Program-made: the position numbers and the translations under genes
Part shown: positions 1 to 8,115 of the stretch, piece after piece
Numbering within the stretch: the stretch's first letter is position 1
How the letters are laid out: every line of letters begins with the position of its first letter
The notes under the pieces: generated by a model
Told to the model about the DNA's origin: nothing
What the model saw: the letters and a program-made list of their open reading frames with translations, nothing else
The model's database searches: none
Assembly (NCBI GenBank): GCA_036494465.1
Contig: DASXOJ010000046.1
Location: 87,435-151,434 of the forward strand
DNA length: 64,000 bases
Source of the DNA: CAJCJE01 sp036494465
GTDB taxonomy: Bacteria; Actinomycetota; Actinomycetes; Mycobacteriales; Pseudonocardiaceae
Reading direction: 5' to 3'

Positions 1-1
1 C

Positions 2-127
2 GCCCATCTGACTGGCCACCCGAACATCGCGCGCAACGCCGCCTACCTGATCGAAACCATGCCGGACAGCTCGTTCCCGACCGCCATCGACCTGTTCCTC
101 AACGCGCTGGCGGTCAGTGCACGATGA
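2..127 (+). CDS. C-terminal end of a truncated-by-window protein, possibly TetR-type
   Basis: An open frame enters from the left edge and ends at the TGA at 125-127, giving the last 41 residues of a protein. The tail, with a run such as FPTAIDLFLNALAVSA, is amphipathic and helical. It resembles the last helix of TetR-type ligand domains, but this is too little for a firm call. Its 3' end overlaps the convergent methyltransferase by 14 bases. It could be any helical protein. Confidence 0.5.
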   Translation, partial: AHLTGHPNIARNAAYLIETMPDSSFPTAIDLFLNALAVSAR

Positions 128-731
128 CCAGCGCCCGCAGGAACCGCTCCCGGTCGCCCGGCTCCCGCTCCGCCCGAGCCACCTCTGCAAACCCGGCATC
201 GGCCAACAGGCCCGACATCGCGTCGGTGGGCCACCGGTAGCCCGGCGTCACCCGGTGATCGAACTCCCGCGGCTCGCCGCCCAGGTCGTGACCGCTGAAG
301 AACCCGACCAGCACGTGCCCGCCCGGCGCGAGCACCCGGCGGAACTCGGCGAAGATCGCGGGCAGCTCGGCGGGCGGCGTGTGGATGGTCGAATACCAGG
401 ACAGCACGCCACCGAGCTCGTCGTCCGCGATGTCCAGCGCGGTCATACTGCCCTGCTCGAACCGCAGCTCCGGGTACTCGGCGCGGGCGATGTCGATCAT
501 CTCGGGGGACAGGTCGATCCCGAACGCCTTGTGCCCGTTGGCCGCGAGCCGCGCGGTGTAATGCCCTGGTCCACAGCCGAGATCGGCGATCTGACCAGCG
601 CCGACGAGTTCGGCGAACGCGTCGACCAGCCGGTCGTCAACCGGATTGCCCTGCATCGACTTGGCGAACTCCTGATAACGCTCGGCCCAGCCGTCGTAGG
701 CGGTGCGGACCTTGTTGAGTGTGTTCGTCAC
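114..731 (-). CDS. Class I SAM-dependent methyltransferase
   Basis: A 205-residue protein with the SAM-binding signature ADLGCGPGHY at about residues 49-58, an acidic motif II region (GIDLSPEM) and a late PGGHVLVGFF strand, as in small class I methyltransferases of the Methyltransf_11/25 type. The length fits a single Rossmann domain with no extra substrate domain, so the acceptor cannot be deduced. I chose the GTG at 731 because the frame further upstream is antisense to the aminotransferase and carries no methyltransferase sequence. No strong ribosome site is visible. It lies 38 bases after the aminotransferase on the same strand and may be the last gene of that operon, though nothing ties it to amine catabolism. 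Confidence 0.8.
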   Translation of the reverse strand: MTNTLNKVRTAYDGWAERYQEFAKSMQGNPVDDRLVDAFAELVGAGQIADLGCGPGHYTARLAANGHKAFGIDLSPEMIDIARAEYPELRFEQGSMTALDIADDELGGVLSWYSTIHTPPAELPAIFAEFRRVLAPGGHVLVGFFSGHDLGGEPREFDHRVTPGYRWPTDAMSGLLADAGFAEVARAEREPGDRERFLRALVIVH

Positions 732-769
732 GGGGCGGAACGTATCGGCCCACCCCGTCAAAACCGCGA

Positions 770-2116
770 TCAGAGCATCGTCCAGGCCTTTTCCAGTACA
801 CCGTGCAGGATCTGCTCCATCTCGTCGAACTGGGTCTGGTCGCAGATCAGCGGGGGAGAGAGCTGCACGACCGGCTCGCCCCGGTCGTCCGCGCGGCAGT
901 ACAGGCCCGCTTCCCAGAGCGCCTTGGACACGAAGCCGCGCAGGACCCGCTCGGACTCCTCGGCGGTGAAGGATTCCTTGGTCGCCTTGTCCTTCACCAG
1001 CTCGATGCCGTAGAAGAACCCGGCGCCGCGCACGTCGCCGACGATCGGCAGGTCGAGCAGCTTGTCCAAAGTGGACTTGAACTTGTCTTCGTTGTCCAGC
1101 ACGTGCTGGTAGATGTTCTCGCGCTCGAAGATGTCCAGGTTGGCCAGCGCGACCGCGCAGGAAACCGGGTGGCCACCGTAGGTCGAGCCGTGCATGAACG
1201 TGGTCGTGCCGTGCATGAACGGCTCGGCGATCTTGTCGCTGATGAACACCGCGCCCAGCGGTGCGTAACCCGAGGTCATGCCCTTCGCGGTGGTGAGCAG
1301 GTCGGGCTGGTAGCCGTAGCGCTTGGCGCCGAAGTCGTGGCCGAGCCGCCCGAACGCGCAGATCACCTCGTCGGACACCAGCAGCACGTCGTTCCGGTCG
1401 CAGATCTCGCGTACCCGCTCGAAGTAGCCGGGCGGCGGTGGGAAGCAGCCACCGGTGTTCTGCAACGGCTCCAGGAACACGCACGCCACCGTGTCCGGCC
1501 CCTCGAACTCGATCGCCTGCGCGATCTGGTCCGCCGCCCACTGGCCGTAGGCCGCGTAGTCGTCGGCGTGCACCGGGGCGCGGTAGAAGTTGGTGTTGGG
1601 CACCTTGAGACCGCCGGGCACCAGCGGCTCGAAGTCCTGCTTGGCGCCGGGCAGGCCGGTGATCGCCAGCGCGCCCTGCGAGGTGCCGTGGTAGGCAAGC
1701 GAACGGCTGATCACCTTGTGCTTGGTGGGTTTGCCGGTCAGCTTGAAGTACTGCTTGGCGAGTTTCCACGCCGTCTCAACGGATTCGCCACCGCTGACGG
1801 TCAGGAAGACCTTGTTCAGGTCGCCCGGCGCGGCATCGGTGAGGCGCTCGGCGAGTTCGACCGCGGCCGGGTGCGCGTGCGACCAGAGCGGGAAGTAGCC
1901 CAGCGTGCCCATCTGCTTGGCGGCAGCTTCGGCGAGTTCGGTGCGGCCGTGGCCGACCTGGACCGCGAACAGTCCGGCGAGGCCATCGAGGTAGCGGCGA
2001 CCGTCGGCGTCCCAGATGTAGGCACCTTCACCGCGCACGATCAGCGGGGCCTCGGCCGCGCCCCCGGACATCCTGGTGAAGTGCAGCCACAGCCGGTCCT
2101 GCGTGTCGATGCTCAT
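770..2116 (-). CDS. Class III (omega) aminotransferase, putrescine/omega-amino acid:pyruvate type
   Basis: A 448-residue PLP enzyme of aminotransferase fold type I, class III. Visible landmarks are the PLP-ring aspartate in LLVSDE (Asp249) and the Schiff-base lysine in TTAKGMTSGY (Lys278). Length and layout match the putrescine/beta-alanine/omega-amino acid:pyruvate transaminases (SpuC/YhxA group). These move a terminal amino group to pyruvate or 2-oxoglutarate and yield an aldehyde. The ATG at 2116 has a good ribosome site (AGGA about 8 bases upstream). Upstream on the same strand are an Lrp regulator and an APC permease, and a divergent aminobutyraldehyde-type dehydrogenase lies beyond, so uptake, transamination and aldehyde oxidation are all encoded here. 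The exact amine (putrescine, GABA, beta-alanine) is inference. Confidence 0.85.
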   Translation of the reverse strand: MSIDTQDRLWLHFTRMSGGAAEAPLIVRGEGAYIWDADGRRYLDGLAGLFAVQVGHGRTELAEAAAKQMGTLGYFPLWSHAHPAAVELAERLTDAAPGDLNKVFLTVSGGESVETAWKLAKQYFKLTGKPTKHKVISRSLAYHGTSQGALAITGLPGAKQDFEPLVPGGLKVPNTNFYRAPVHADDYAAYGQWAADQIAQAIEFEGPDTVACVFLEPLQNTGGCFPPPPGYFERVREICDRNDVLLVSDEVICAFGRLGHDFGAKRYGYQPDLLTTAKGMTSGYAPLGAVFISDKIAEPFMHGTTTFMHGSTYGGHPVSCAVALANLDIFERENIYQHVLDNEDKFKSTLDKLLDLPIVGDVRGAGFFYGIELVKDKATKESFTAEESERVLRGFVSKALWEAGLYCRADDRGEPVVQLSPPLICDQTQFDEMEQILHGVLEKAWTML

Positions 2117-2180
2117 GCCGATGTCCTCACGGGAGGGGTGTGTTCGCTCCTACGTTTATCGCATATGAAACTGGATTCGG

Positions 2181-2195
2181 CAACTAATATCGTTG
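2181..2195. promoter_or_regulatory. Putative Lrp-type operator upstream of the aminotransferase
   Basis: The sequence CAACTAATATCGTTG is a CAAC...GTTG inverted repeat with an AT-rich centre, about 65 bases before the aminotransferase start. Its partner at 4221-4235, read on the opposite strand, matches at 13 of 15 positions. Lrp-family proteins bind such degenerate palindromes with AT-rich centres. The two copies flank exactly the genes one would expect to be co-controlled. Confidence 0.5.
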
Positions 2196-2199
2196 TCGA

Positions 2200-2679
2200 T
2201 CACCGTGTTCCCCACTGATATGACTGCTTGTGCAGCTTCAGATAGATCAACGTCTCCACGTCGCGCACGCCCTGCACCGACCTGACCCGATTGGACAACA
2301 GATCGAGCAGGTGCGTGTCGTCCTCGCAGACCGCCTCGCAGAGCAGGTCGTAGCGACCGGCGCAGATGATCACGTAGTCGATCTCGTCCATCGCGCCCAG
2401 CGCCTCGGCGATCGGCTCCAGCGGCCCGTCCGCCTTGATCCCGAGCATCGCCTGGCGGAACAGGCCGACCTGCATCGGATCGGTGACCGCGACGATCTGC
2501 ATCAGCCCGCTCTGCGTCAGCCGCTGCACCCGTTGCCGGACGGCCGCCTCGGACAGGCCGACGGCCTTGCCGATCGCGCCGTACGGCCGGCGGCCGTCCT
2601 GCTGCAACTGCTCGATGATTCGCTTGGACACGTCATCGAGGACCAGCGCCTGTTCCGGCGTCGTGTTGTTCCTGCGCAC
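2200..2679 (-). CDS. Lrp/AsnC-family transcriptional regulator
   Basis: About 159 residues. The N-terminal winged helix-turn-helix has the DDVSKRIIEQLQQDGRRPYG start and the GLSEAAVRQRVQRL recognition helix. A C-terminal RAM/AsnC ligand domain follows, with the typical GxYDLL pattern (AGRYDLL) and a late beta strand (DVETLIYLKL). Lrp proteins sense amino acids or amines and control their catabolism, matching the neighbours. The start is uncertain: the GTG at 2679 lies 10 bases after the permease stop, while a TTG at 2700 would overlap it. Neither has a clear Shine-Dalgarno sequence, so translation may be coupled to the permease. Confidence 0.85.
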   Translation of the reverse strand: MRRNNTTPEQALVLDDVSKRIIEQLQQDGRRPYGAIGKAVGLSEAAVRQRVQRLTQSGLMQIVAVTDPMQVGLFRQAMLGIKADGPLEPIAEALGAMDEIDYVIICAGRYDLLCEAVCEDDTHLLDLLSNRVRSVQGVRDVETLIYLKLHKQSYQWGTR

Positions 2680-2689
2680 GGGCGCGACA

Positions 2690-4126
2690 CTAGTCCACAA
2701 CGAGGCTGACCTCAGGCGTTGCGAGGCGCGACCGCTGGAAGTAGGGCGAGCGGCGCCGCCACGCGATCGTCAGCGGAATGATGCCGAGCGCCAGCGCGCC
2801 CAGCCCGATGCCGTTGACCGCCGCCGAGTTGCTCCGGATCGACTCGCCGAGCACCCAGAACAGGAACGCGGCGCCGACCAGCGGCCACAACCCGATCAGC
2901 ATGGCGTTGCCGAAGGACTTGAAGATCTCCCTGCGATAGGTGATCACCACCGCGACTCCGGCGAGCCCGTAGTAGAAGGCGATCTGCAGGCCGATCGCGC
3001 TGATCGCGTCGGTCATGATGGTGCCGATCGAACCGAGGAAGTTGGACAACACGAACAGCACCACCGACACCACGCCGACCACGATCGTGGCCAGCGCGGG
3101 CGTGCGCCACTTGGGGTGGGTGCGGCCGAACGCGCCTGCCAGGGTGCGGTCGCGGCCCATCGCGAACATCGTCCTGGTCACCTGGATCAGCGTGGTCTCC
3201 AAGGTGGCAACGGTGGAGAGCATCGCCGCGATGGACAACACCTTGCCGCCGATCCCCGGCCAGATCGCCTGCCCGAGCACGAACAGCAGGTTGCCACTGC
3301 TCCCGTTGACCTGATCGGTGGTCAGCAGCAGGTTCACCAGCAGCGTGAACCCCATGAACAACGCGAACACGATCAACACACCGACGATGCCGCCCAGCCC
3401 CGCCGAGCGGCGTGCGGATCGGGTCTCCTCGTTGAGGTTCGCGGCGACGTCCCAGCCCCAGTAGTAGAAGGCGGCGACCAACGCGCTCGCGGCGAACCCG
3501 CTGAACCCGCTGAAGTGCCCGAAACCCAACCAGGACAACGAGAACGCGTGCACCGCGATGTGCGGCGCCCGGACGAACCCGATCACCACGAACACCAGCA
3601 GAATCGCCACTTCGATGCTGGACATGATCCACTGCGCTCGCGCGGTGATGTGCGCGCCGAGCAGCACGACCGTCACCATCGCCGCGAACCAGACGGCTCC
3701 GACCAGGGTGACCAGCGCGGTGTTGTCGGCAAGATCGGGATTGAACAGCGCGAGCGTGAGCGACCCGGCAGGCAGCGAACCCGCGACCATGAAAATGGTG
3801 GCCGACACGATCAACGCCCACCCGGACAGGAAGCCGAGTGCCGGGTGCAGCGCCCGGCCGACCCAGGCGTAGCTCGCGCCCGCGTTGACCTCCGTGCGGC
3901 CGAGATGGCTGAACGCCCAGGCGATGCCGAGCATCGGAATGCCGCAATAGAGGAGTGCGGCCGGACTGGCCAAACCGGCGACCGCGACCAGAGTGGCGGT
4001 GCTCGCGGCGATCGAATAGGCGGGCGCGCTGCCCGCGACCGCCATCATCGCGGTGTCGGCGGCGCCGAGTACCCCGGACCGTAACGCGTGGGTGTGCTCG
4101 GTGGGCTGAACTGTGGACTGACTCAT
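2690..4126 (-). CDS. APC-superfamily amino acid/amine permease
   Basis: A 478-residue integral membrane protein with about 12 predicted hydrophobic helices. The N-terminal half shows the APC-family pattern: a GSAPAYSIA-type first unwound helix and, later, GAAFLFWVLG. These permeases import amino acids or polyamines by proton symport. The ATG at 4126 is preceded by GAGAGG at about 9 bases. It is the first gene of the minus-strand operon with lrp and the aminotransferase. It starts about 210 bases from the divergent aldehyde dehydrogenase, and an operator-like CAAC repeat lies between them. I infer amine or omega-amino acid uptake; an ordinary amino acid is also possible. Confidence 0.85.
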   Translation of the reverse strand: MSQSTVQPTEHTHALRSGVLGAADTAMMAVAGSAPAYSIAASTATLVAVAGLASPAALLYCGIPMLGIAWAFSHLGRTEVNAGASYAWVGRALHPALGFLSGWALIVSATIFMVAGSLPAGSLTLALFNPDLADNTALVTLVGAVWFAAMVTVVLLGAHITARAQWIMSSIEVAILLVFVVIGFVRAPHIAVHAFSLSWLGFGHFSGFSGFAASALVAAFYYWGWDVAANLNEETRSARRSAGLGGIVGVLIVFALFMGFTLLVNLLLTTDQVNGSSGNLLFVLGQAIWPGIGGKVLSIAAMLSTVATLETTLIQVTRTMFAMGRDRTLAGAFGRTHPKWRTPALATIVVGVVSVVLFVLSNFLGSIGTIMTDAISAIGLQIAFYYGLAGVAVVITYRREIFKSFGNAMLIGLWPLVGAAFLFWVLGESIRSNSAAVNGIGLGALALGIIPLTIAWRRRSPYFQRSRLATPEVSLVVD

Positions 4127-4220
4127 CGGGGCGACCTCTCCGATGGGGGCTGCGTGACCTGGGGCACAGACCGTGTCGGGTCATTTAAGGTGCAGAGAAC
4201 GCGTATGTCAACGGCGTTGT

Positions 4221-4235
4221 CAACGAATTTAGTTG
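4221..4235. promoter_or_regulatory. Putative Lrp-type operator in the permease/dehydrogenase divergent region
   Basis: CAACGAATTTAGTTG lies in the 210-base region between the divergent permease and aldehyde dehydrogenase. Its reverse complement matches 13 of 15 bases of the site at 2181-2195, and the outer context (ATTCG upstream, GTTGWC downstream) is also similar. The site could control both promoters at once. This is inferred from sequence similarity and position only. Confidence 0.5.
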
Positions 4236-4336
4236 CGAATAGGCTAAACGCCGATTGATACAGTCGCTGATCGGCGGGTAACGCAACCGTTTCCGTGTGT
4301 TACGGTCTTGGCAAGTGACCTGGTGAGGAGCTGTCC

Positions 4337-5770
4337 GTGCCCGACAAGATCGCCTTCCACAACGTCATCGACGGCCAATCCCGGGATGCTGGCGACGGCC
4401 GGCTGCTCGACATCATCGACCCGGTCAGTGGCGCCGTCTACGCCACCTCGCCCCTCTCCGGCGAAGCCGACGTCGACGCCGCGCTCACGTCAGCCGCGAA
4501 GGCGTTCGAGAAATGGCGCGACGCCACCCCCGCCGAACGCCAGCTCGCCCTGCTGCGCATCGCCGACGCGATCGAATCCCGCACCGACGAGTTCGTCCGC
4601 GTCGAGTCCGCCGACACCGGCAAACCGGTCGCACTCACCACGTCCGAGGAACTCCCGCCCGCCATCGACCAGATCCGCTTCTTCGCAGGCGCCGCCCGCG
4701 TCCTCGAAGGCCGATCGGCAGGCGAATACATGGCAGGCCACACCTCGTTCATCCGCCGCGAACCGATCGGCGTCTGCGCGCAGGTCACCCCCTGGAACTA
4801 CCCGCTGATGATGGCGGTCTGGAAGATCGCCCCCGCGCTCGCCGCAGGCAACACGGTCGTCCTCAAGCCCTCGGACACCACCCCCGCCAGCACCACCCTG
4901 CTCGCCGAAGTGGCCAACGAATTCCTGCCGCCCGGCGTGTTCAACGTCGTCTGCGGCGACCGCGACACCGGCCGCGCGCTCGTCGCGCACCCGATCCCCG
5001 ACATGGTCTCGATCACCGGCAGCGTCCGCGCGGGCATGCAGGTAGCCGAAGCCGCCGCCGCCGACCTCAAGCGCACCCACCTCGAACTCGGCGGCAAAGC
5101 CCCGGTGGTCGTCTTCGACGATGCCGACGTGGCAGCGGCGGCCGAAGGCATCGCAGGCGCCGGCTACTTCAACGCGGGCCAGGACTGCACAGCGGCCACC
5201 CGGGTGCTCGTCGCCCGCGGCGTCCACGACGATTTCGTGGCGGCCCTTGCCGAACAAGCCAAGCAGACCGTGACCGGCGCCCCCGACCAGGACGTCTACT
5301 ACGGCCCGCTCAACAACCCCGACCAGTTCGCCCGCGTCGGCGGCTTCCTCAACCGGTTGCCCGGCCACGCAGATGTGCCCGCCGGTGGCCACGCGGTCGA
5401 GCGCCCCGGCTTCTTCTTCCAGCCAACCGTGGTCGACGGCCTGCGCCAGGACGACGAGATCATCCAGAACGAAGTCTTCGGCCCAGTGATCACCGTGCAG
5501 ACCTTCGACGACGAAACAGAAGCACTGGCCATGGCCAACGGCGTCCGCTACGGCCTGGCCGCCAGCGTCTGGACCCGCGACCACGGCCGCGCCATGCGCA
5601 TGTCCAAGCGAATGGACTTCGGCTGCGTGTGGATCAACACGCACATCCCGATCGTCGCGGAAATGCCGCACGGCGGCTTCAAACAGTCCGGCTACGGCAA
5701 GGACCTGTCCATGTACGGCTTCGAGGACTACACCCGCATCAAGCACGTGATGAGCAACATCGAAGCCTGA
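4337..5770 (+). CDS. NAD-dependent aldehyde dehydrogenase, gamma-aminobutyraldehyde type
   Basis: A 477-residue aldehyde dehydrogenase superfamily member, full length for the family. It oxidises an aldehyde to the acid with NAD+. Visible catalytic residues are the oxyanion asparagine in TPWNYPL (Asn154), the general base in HLELGGK (Glu250) and the nucleophile in GQDCTAATR (Cys284). The C-terminal GFKQSGYGKDLSMYGFEDYT is typical of aminobutyraldehyde and betaine-aldehyde dehydrogenases (YdcW/PatD group). The GTG at 4337 has GAGGAG 9 bases upstream. It is divergent from the permease-lrp-aminotransferase operon and shares an operator-like site with it. The inferred role is to convert 4-aminobutanal from the transaminase to GABA. 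Confidence 0.87.
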   Translation: MPDKIAFHNVIDGQSRDAGDGRLLDIIDPVSGAVYATSPLSGEADVDAALTSAAKAFEKWRDATPAERQLALLRIADAIESRTDEFVRVESADTGKPVALTTSEELPPAIDQIRFFAGAARVLEGRSAGEYMAGHTSFIRREPIGVCAQVTPWNYPLMMAVWKIAPALAAGNTVVLKPSDTTPASTTLLAEVANEFLPPGVFNVVCGDRDTGRALVAHPIPDMVSITGSVRAGMQVAEAAAADLKRTHLELGGKAPVVVFDDADVAAAAEGIAGAGYFNAGQDCTAATRVLVARGVHDDFVAALAEQAKQTVTGAPDQDVYYGPLNNPDQFARVGGFLNRLPGHADVPAGGHAVERPGFFFQPTVVDGLRQDDEIIQNEVFGPVITVQTFDDETEALAMANGVRYGLAASVWTRDHGRAMRMSKRMDFGCVWINTHIPIVAEMPHGGFKQSGYGKDLSMYGFEDYTRIKHVMSNIEA

Positions 5771-5812
5771 AAACCAGTTGCCGGGCCCGGACACCGCGCC
5801 GACACTGCCCGC

Positions 5813-6568
5813 ATGTCCTCCCAGCCCGCCACCGCGTTGCGCCTGCACGAGATCGCCGAGGCGAACCACCGCATCCTCAACCCGATCACCGCGCCCAAAC
5901 TCGACCTGCTCGGTGAAATCTGCCAGTGGCAGCCCGGCGGTCGTTTGCTCGATCTGGCCTGCGGCAAAGGCGAAATGCTCAGCCAGTGGGCGGCGCGTTA
6001 CGGAATCGACGGCACCGGCGTCGACATCAGCACGGTGTTCCTGGACGCGGCCCGCCTGCGCGCGGCCGAACTCGGCGTAGCGGACAAGATCACCTTCGTC
6101 GAAGGCGACGCGGCCACGTACCAGGCGAGCGGTTTCGACGTGGTGTCCTGCCTCGGCGCCACCTGGATCGGCAACGGCGTCGTCGGCACGATCAACCTGA
6201 TGCGCCCCGCACTCGCACCCGATGGCCTGCTGCTGATCGGCGAACCCTACTGGATCGACGAACCGCCCGAGGCCGCGTACGCCGCCTTCGGTTGGGACCG
6301 CGACGAATTCACCTCCCTGCGTGGCACCCTCGACCGGTTCACCGCAGCTGGTTGCGAGCTCGTCGAGATGGTGCTGGCCGACGGCGACAGCTGGGACCGT
6401 TACGTGGCTTCGCAATGGCGCACCCTGTCCGACTGGCTACGTGCCAACCCGGACGCTCCCGAAGCACCCGCGCTCCGCGCCTTCCTCGACAGCTCGCGCA
6501 GCACCCACCTCGAATTCGGCCGCCGCTACCTCGGCTGGGGCGTTTTCGTCTTGCGCCCGACCCGGTGA
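5813..6568 (+). CDS. Class I SAM-dependent methyltransferase
   Basis: A 251-residue protein with a SAM motif I LLDLACGKGEM at about residue 45, an acidic post-I loop (GVDIS), a DVVSCLGATWIG motif and a PDGLLLIGEPYW strand after motif III. The C-terminal half includes helices that may form a cap. The best match I recognise is the Methyltransf_25/11 type found as stand-alone enzymes in actinomycetes; the substrate is unknown. It starts 42 bases after the aldehyde dehydrogenase in the same direction and may be transcribed with it. No terminator separates them. Confidence 0.8.
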   Translation: MSSQPATALRLHEIAEANHRILNPITAPKLDLLGEICQWQPGGRLLDLACGKGEMLSQWAARYGIDGTGVDISTVFLDAARLRAAELGVADKITFVEGDAATYQASGFDVVSCLGATWIGNGVVGTINLMRPALAPDGLLLIGEPYWIDEPPEAAYAAFGWDRDEFTSLRGTLDRFTAAGCELVEMVLADGDSWDRYVASQWRTLSDWLRANPDAPEAPALRAFLDSSRSTHLEFGRRYLGWGVFVLRPTR

Positions 6569-7051
6569 CCCGGCTTTCCGAACAGTTGCTGCTTTTGGCC
6601 TGAGGCAGTTTCCGCGCAGCGGCGAGCGCAGCCGTGCAACGTGGTGCGGCGAGGCTCGCCCAGTACGACCCGATCAACCTCGCCGTGGGCGTCAACGGAC
6701 CGTCACCGACCGGTCCATCCTTCGGTGGCAGTACCTTCAGCTCCAATCCGGGTCCCGGTACGAGCTCGGCTGGAACGCGGCAGTGCACAGTCAGTACTGG
6801 GACCAGGACAACAAGGTGCTGGTGAACATGGGCTCATCATCGCCGGAAAGTCGACGTTCTGATGGGGCAGACAGCAGCGACAAGACTTGTCCTCCGGCTG
6901 TGATCAGGTCGTGGATCGCGTTGCGGGCGTTGCGTACCCGCTGGAACGGTGGCGAATCGTGCGGCTTCAATAGCGAAGAATTCGCCGAGTTCGACCCTCA
7001 GCGGACGGGCGGCCGTCCCGGCTAGATCAGTGACGATGACAACGCGTTGAT
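6569..7051. other. 480-base gap without a convincing gene
   Basis: Short frames on both strands here look broken. On the plus strand a stretch near 6745-6830 reads as SGSRYELGWNAAVHSQYWDQ, which looks protein-like but has no start or continuation. On the minus strand a run near 6900 reads as VRNARNAIHDLITAGGQ and then stops. These may be decayed gene fragments, but I cannot assign them. No clear hairpin terminator is visible. Confidence 0.3.
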
Positions 7052-8008
7052 CTAGAGGTCGATGACGATCTTCCCCTGCACGTGCCGGCCGGCCTGGAGT
7101 TCGACCGCGCGGCGGATCTGCTCGGCCGGGAAGCTCGCCGCGATAGGCACCCTGAGTCGGCCCGCCGCGACCAGGCGGGCGATCTCTTCCAGGGCCCCAA
7201 GAGCGGCGTTCGCGCCGTTGGCCGCCGACACGCCGTCGAGTTGCGTGGCAATGGTGCAGATGCGGCCGTCCGGGACGCCGAGTTCCCGTGCGGCGTGCAC
7301 CGTCTCCGTCCCGTGCAGGTCGATGGCGGCGGTGACACCGCCGGGAGCGAGGGTTCGGACCCGGTCGGCCAGACCATCACCGTAGGCGACCGGCTCGGCT
7401 CCGAGCTCGCGCAGGAAATCCGACGATGTCGCCGATCCTGTTCCGATCACGCGTGCTCCTGCGATCCGCGCCAGCTGGACCGCGAACACCCCGACTCCGC
7501 CCGCCGCGCCGCCGATCAGCACTGTGTCGCCCGGGCTCGGGTCGACCACGGCGACGGCGGCGGAGGCTGTACGGCCGGCGATCGTGAGGGCGGCGGCAGT
7601 GCGGTCGTCGACGCCGTCGGGGATGTGATGGGCCTCGTTCGCCGCAGTATCCCCAGCCGGGTCGATCACCACGAAGTCGGCGACCGCGCGGGACAACGCG
7701 CCCCCGAACACCCGGTCACCTGGTGCGAAGCCGGTCACCCCGTCGCCGACCTGGTCGACCACTCCCGCGTAGTCGGTCCCGAACCCGGCCGGGAGACCCA
7801 AGCCGAACCGGGCGGCCGTGTCCGCGTCGGCGGTCATGATCCAGTCCATCGGGTTCAGACCGGCCGCGGCGACCCGCACGCGGAGTTGTCCCGGGCCGGC
7901 CTGCGGAGCGGGAACCTCACGAATGTCCAGGACTTCGGGGCCGCCGAATGAATCGAGCTGGACCGCCCTGCTCCTGCTCGTTGACGATGGATCGCTCTGT
8001 TGCTGCAT
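7052..8008 (-). CDS. Zinc-independent quinone-oxidoreductase-like NADP-dependent oxidoreductase (MDR family)
   Basis: A 318-residue medium-chain dehydrogenase/reductase. It has an N-terminal GroES-like domain (residues 14-130) with the GLNPMDW motif in place of zinc ligands. The Rossmann domain has the nucleotide-binding GGAAGGVGVFAVQLA at about 166-180, and the C-terminal AVELQAGRHVQGKIVIDL is characteristic of quinone-oxidoreductase types. It would reduce quinones or enones with NADPH. The ATG at 8008 has AAGGAG 10 bases upstream; longer versions of the frame run into the operators. The gene is divergent from a TetR regulator, with two palindromic operators between them, so TetR repression is very likely. 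Confidence 0.87.
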   Translation of the reverse strand: MQQQSDPSSTSRSRAVQLDSFGGPEVLDIREVPAPQAGPGQLRVRVAAAGLNPMDWIMTADADTAARFGLGLPAGFGTDYAGVVDQVGDGVTGFAPGDRVFGGALSRAVADFVVIDPAGDTAANEAHHIPDGVDDRTAAALTIAGRTASAAVAVVDPSPGDTVLIGGAAGGVGVFAVQLARIAGARVIGTGSATSSDFLRELGAEPVAYGDGLADRVRTLAPGGVTAAIDLHGTETVHAARELGVPDGRICTIATQLDGVSAANGANAALGALEEIARLVAAGRLRVPIAASFPAEQIRRAVELQAGRHVQGKIVIDL

Positions 8009-8041
8009 GTTCGGCTGTCTCCTTGGACCGAGGGAGCATTG

Positions 8042-8101
8042 AAACGGACTATGCTCCGTTTTACCTGGACGACCATAACACAACCGGAGCGTGATCCGTT
8101 T
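8042..8101. promoter_or_regulatory. Two TetR-type palindromic operators in a divergent promoter
   Basis: Site 1 at 8042-8061 is AAACGGA-N6-TCCGTTT, a perfect inverted repeat. Site 2 at 8082-8101 is AACCGGA-N6-TCCGTTT, with one arm mismatch. Their centres are 40 bases apart, close to four helical turns, so two dimers would sit on one face. They occupy the whole space between the oxidoreductase and the tetR start and should repress both. Confidence 0.75.
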
Positions 8102-8115
8102 TGACTGAGGCGGAG

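Noticed and set aside
732..1769. Upstream extension of the methyltransferase frame to 551 residues on the minus strand
   Set aside because: Beyond 731 it runs out of frame through the aminotransferase on the same strand, shows arginine-rich low-complexity translation and no methyltransferase sequence.
4490..6415. 641-residue minus-strand frame opposite the aldehyde dehydrogenase
   Set aside because: Glycine/aspartate-rich shadow; the plus-strand dehydrogenase and methyltransferase have all catalytic motifs.
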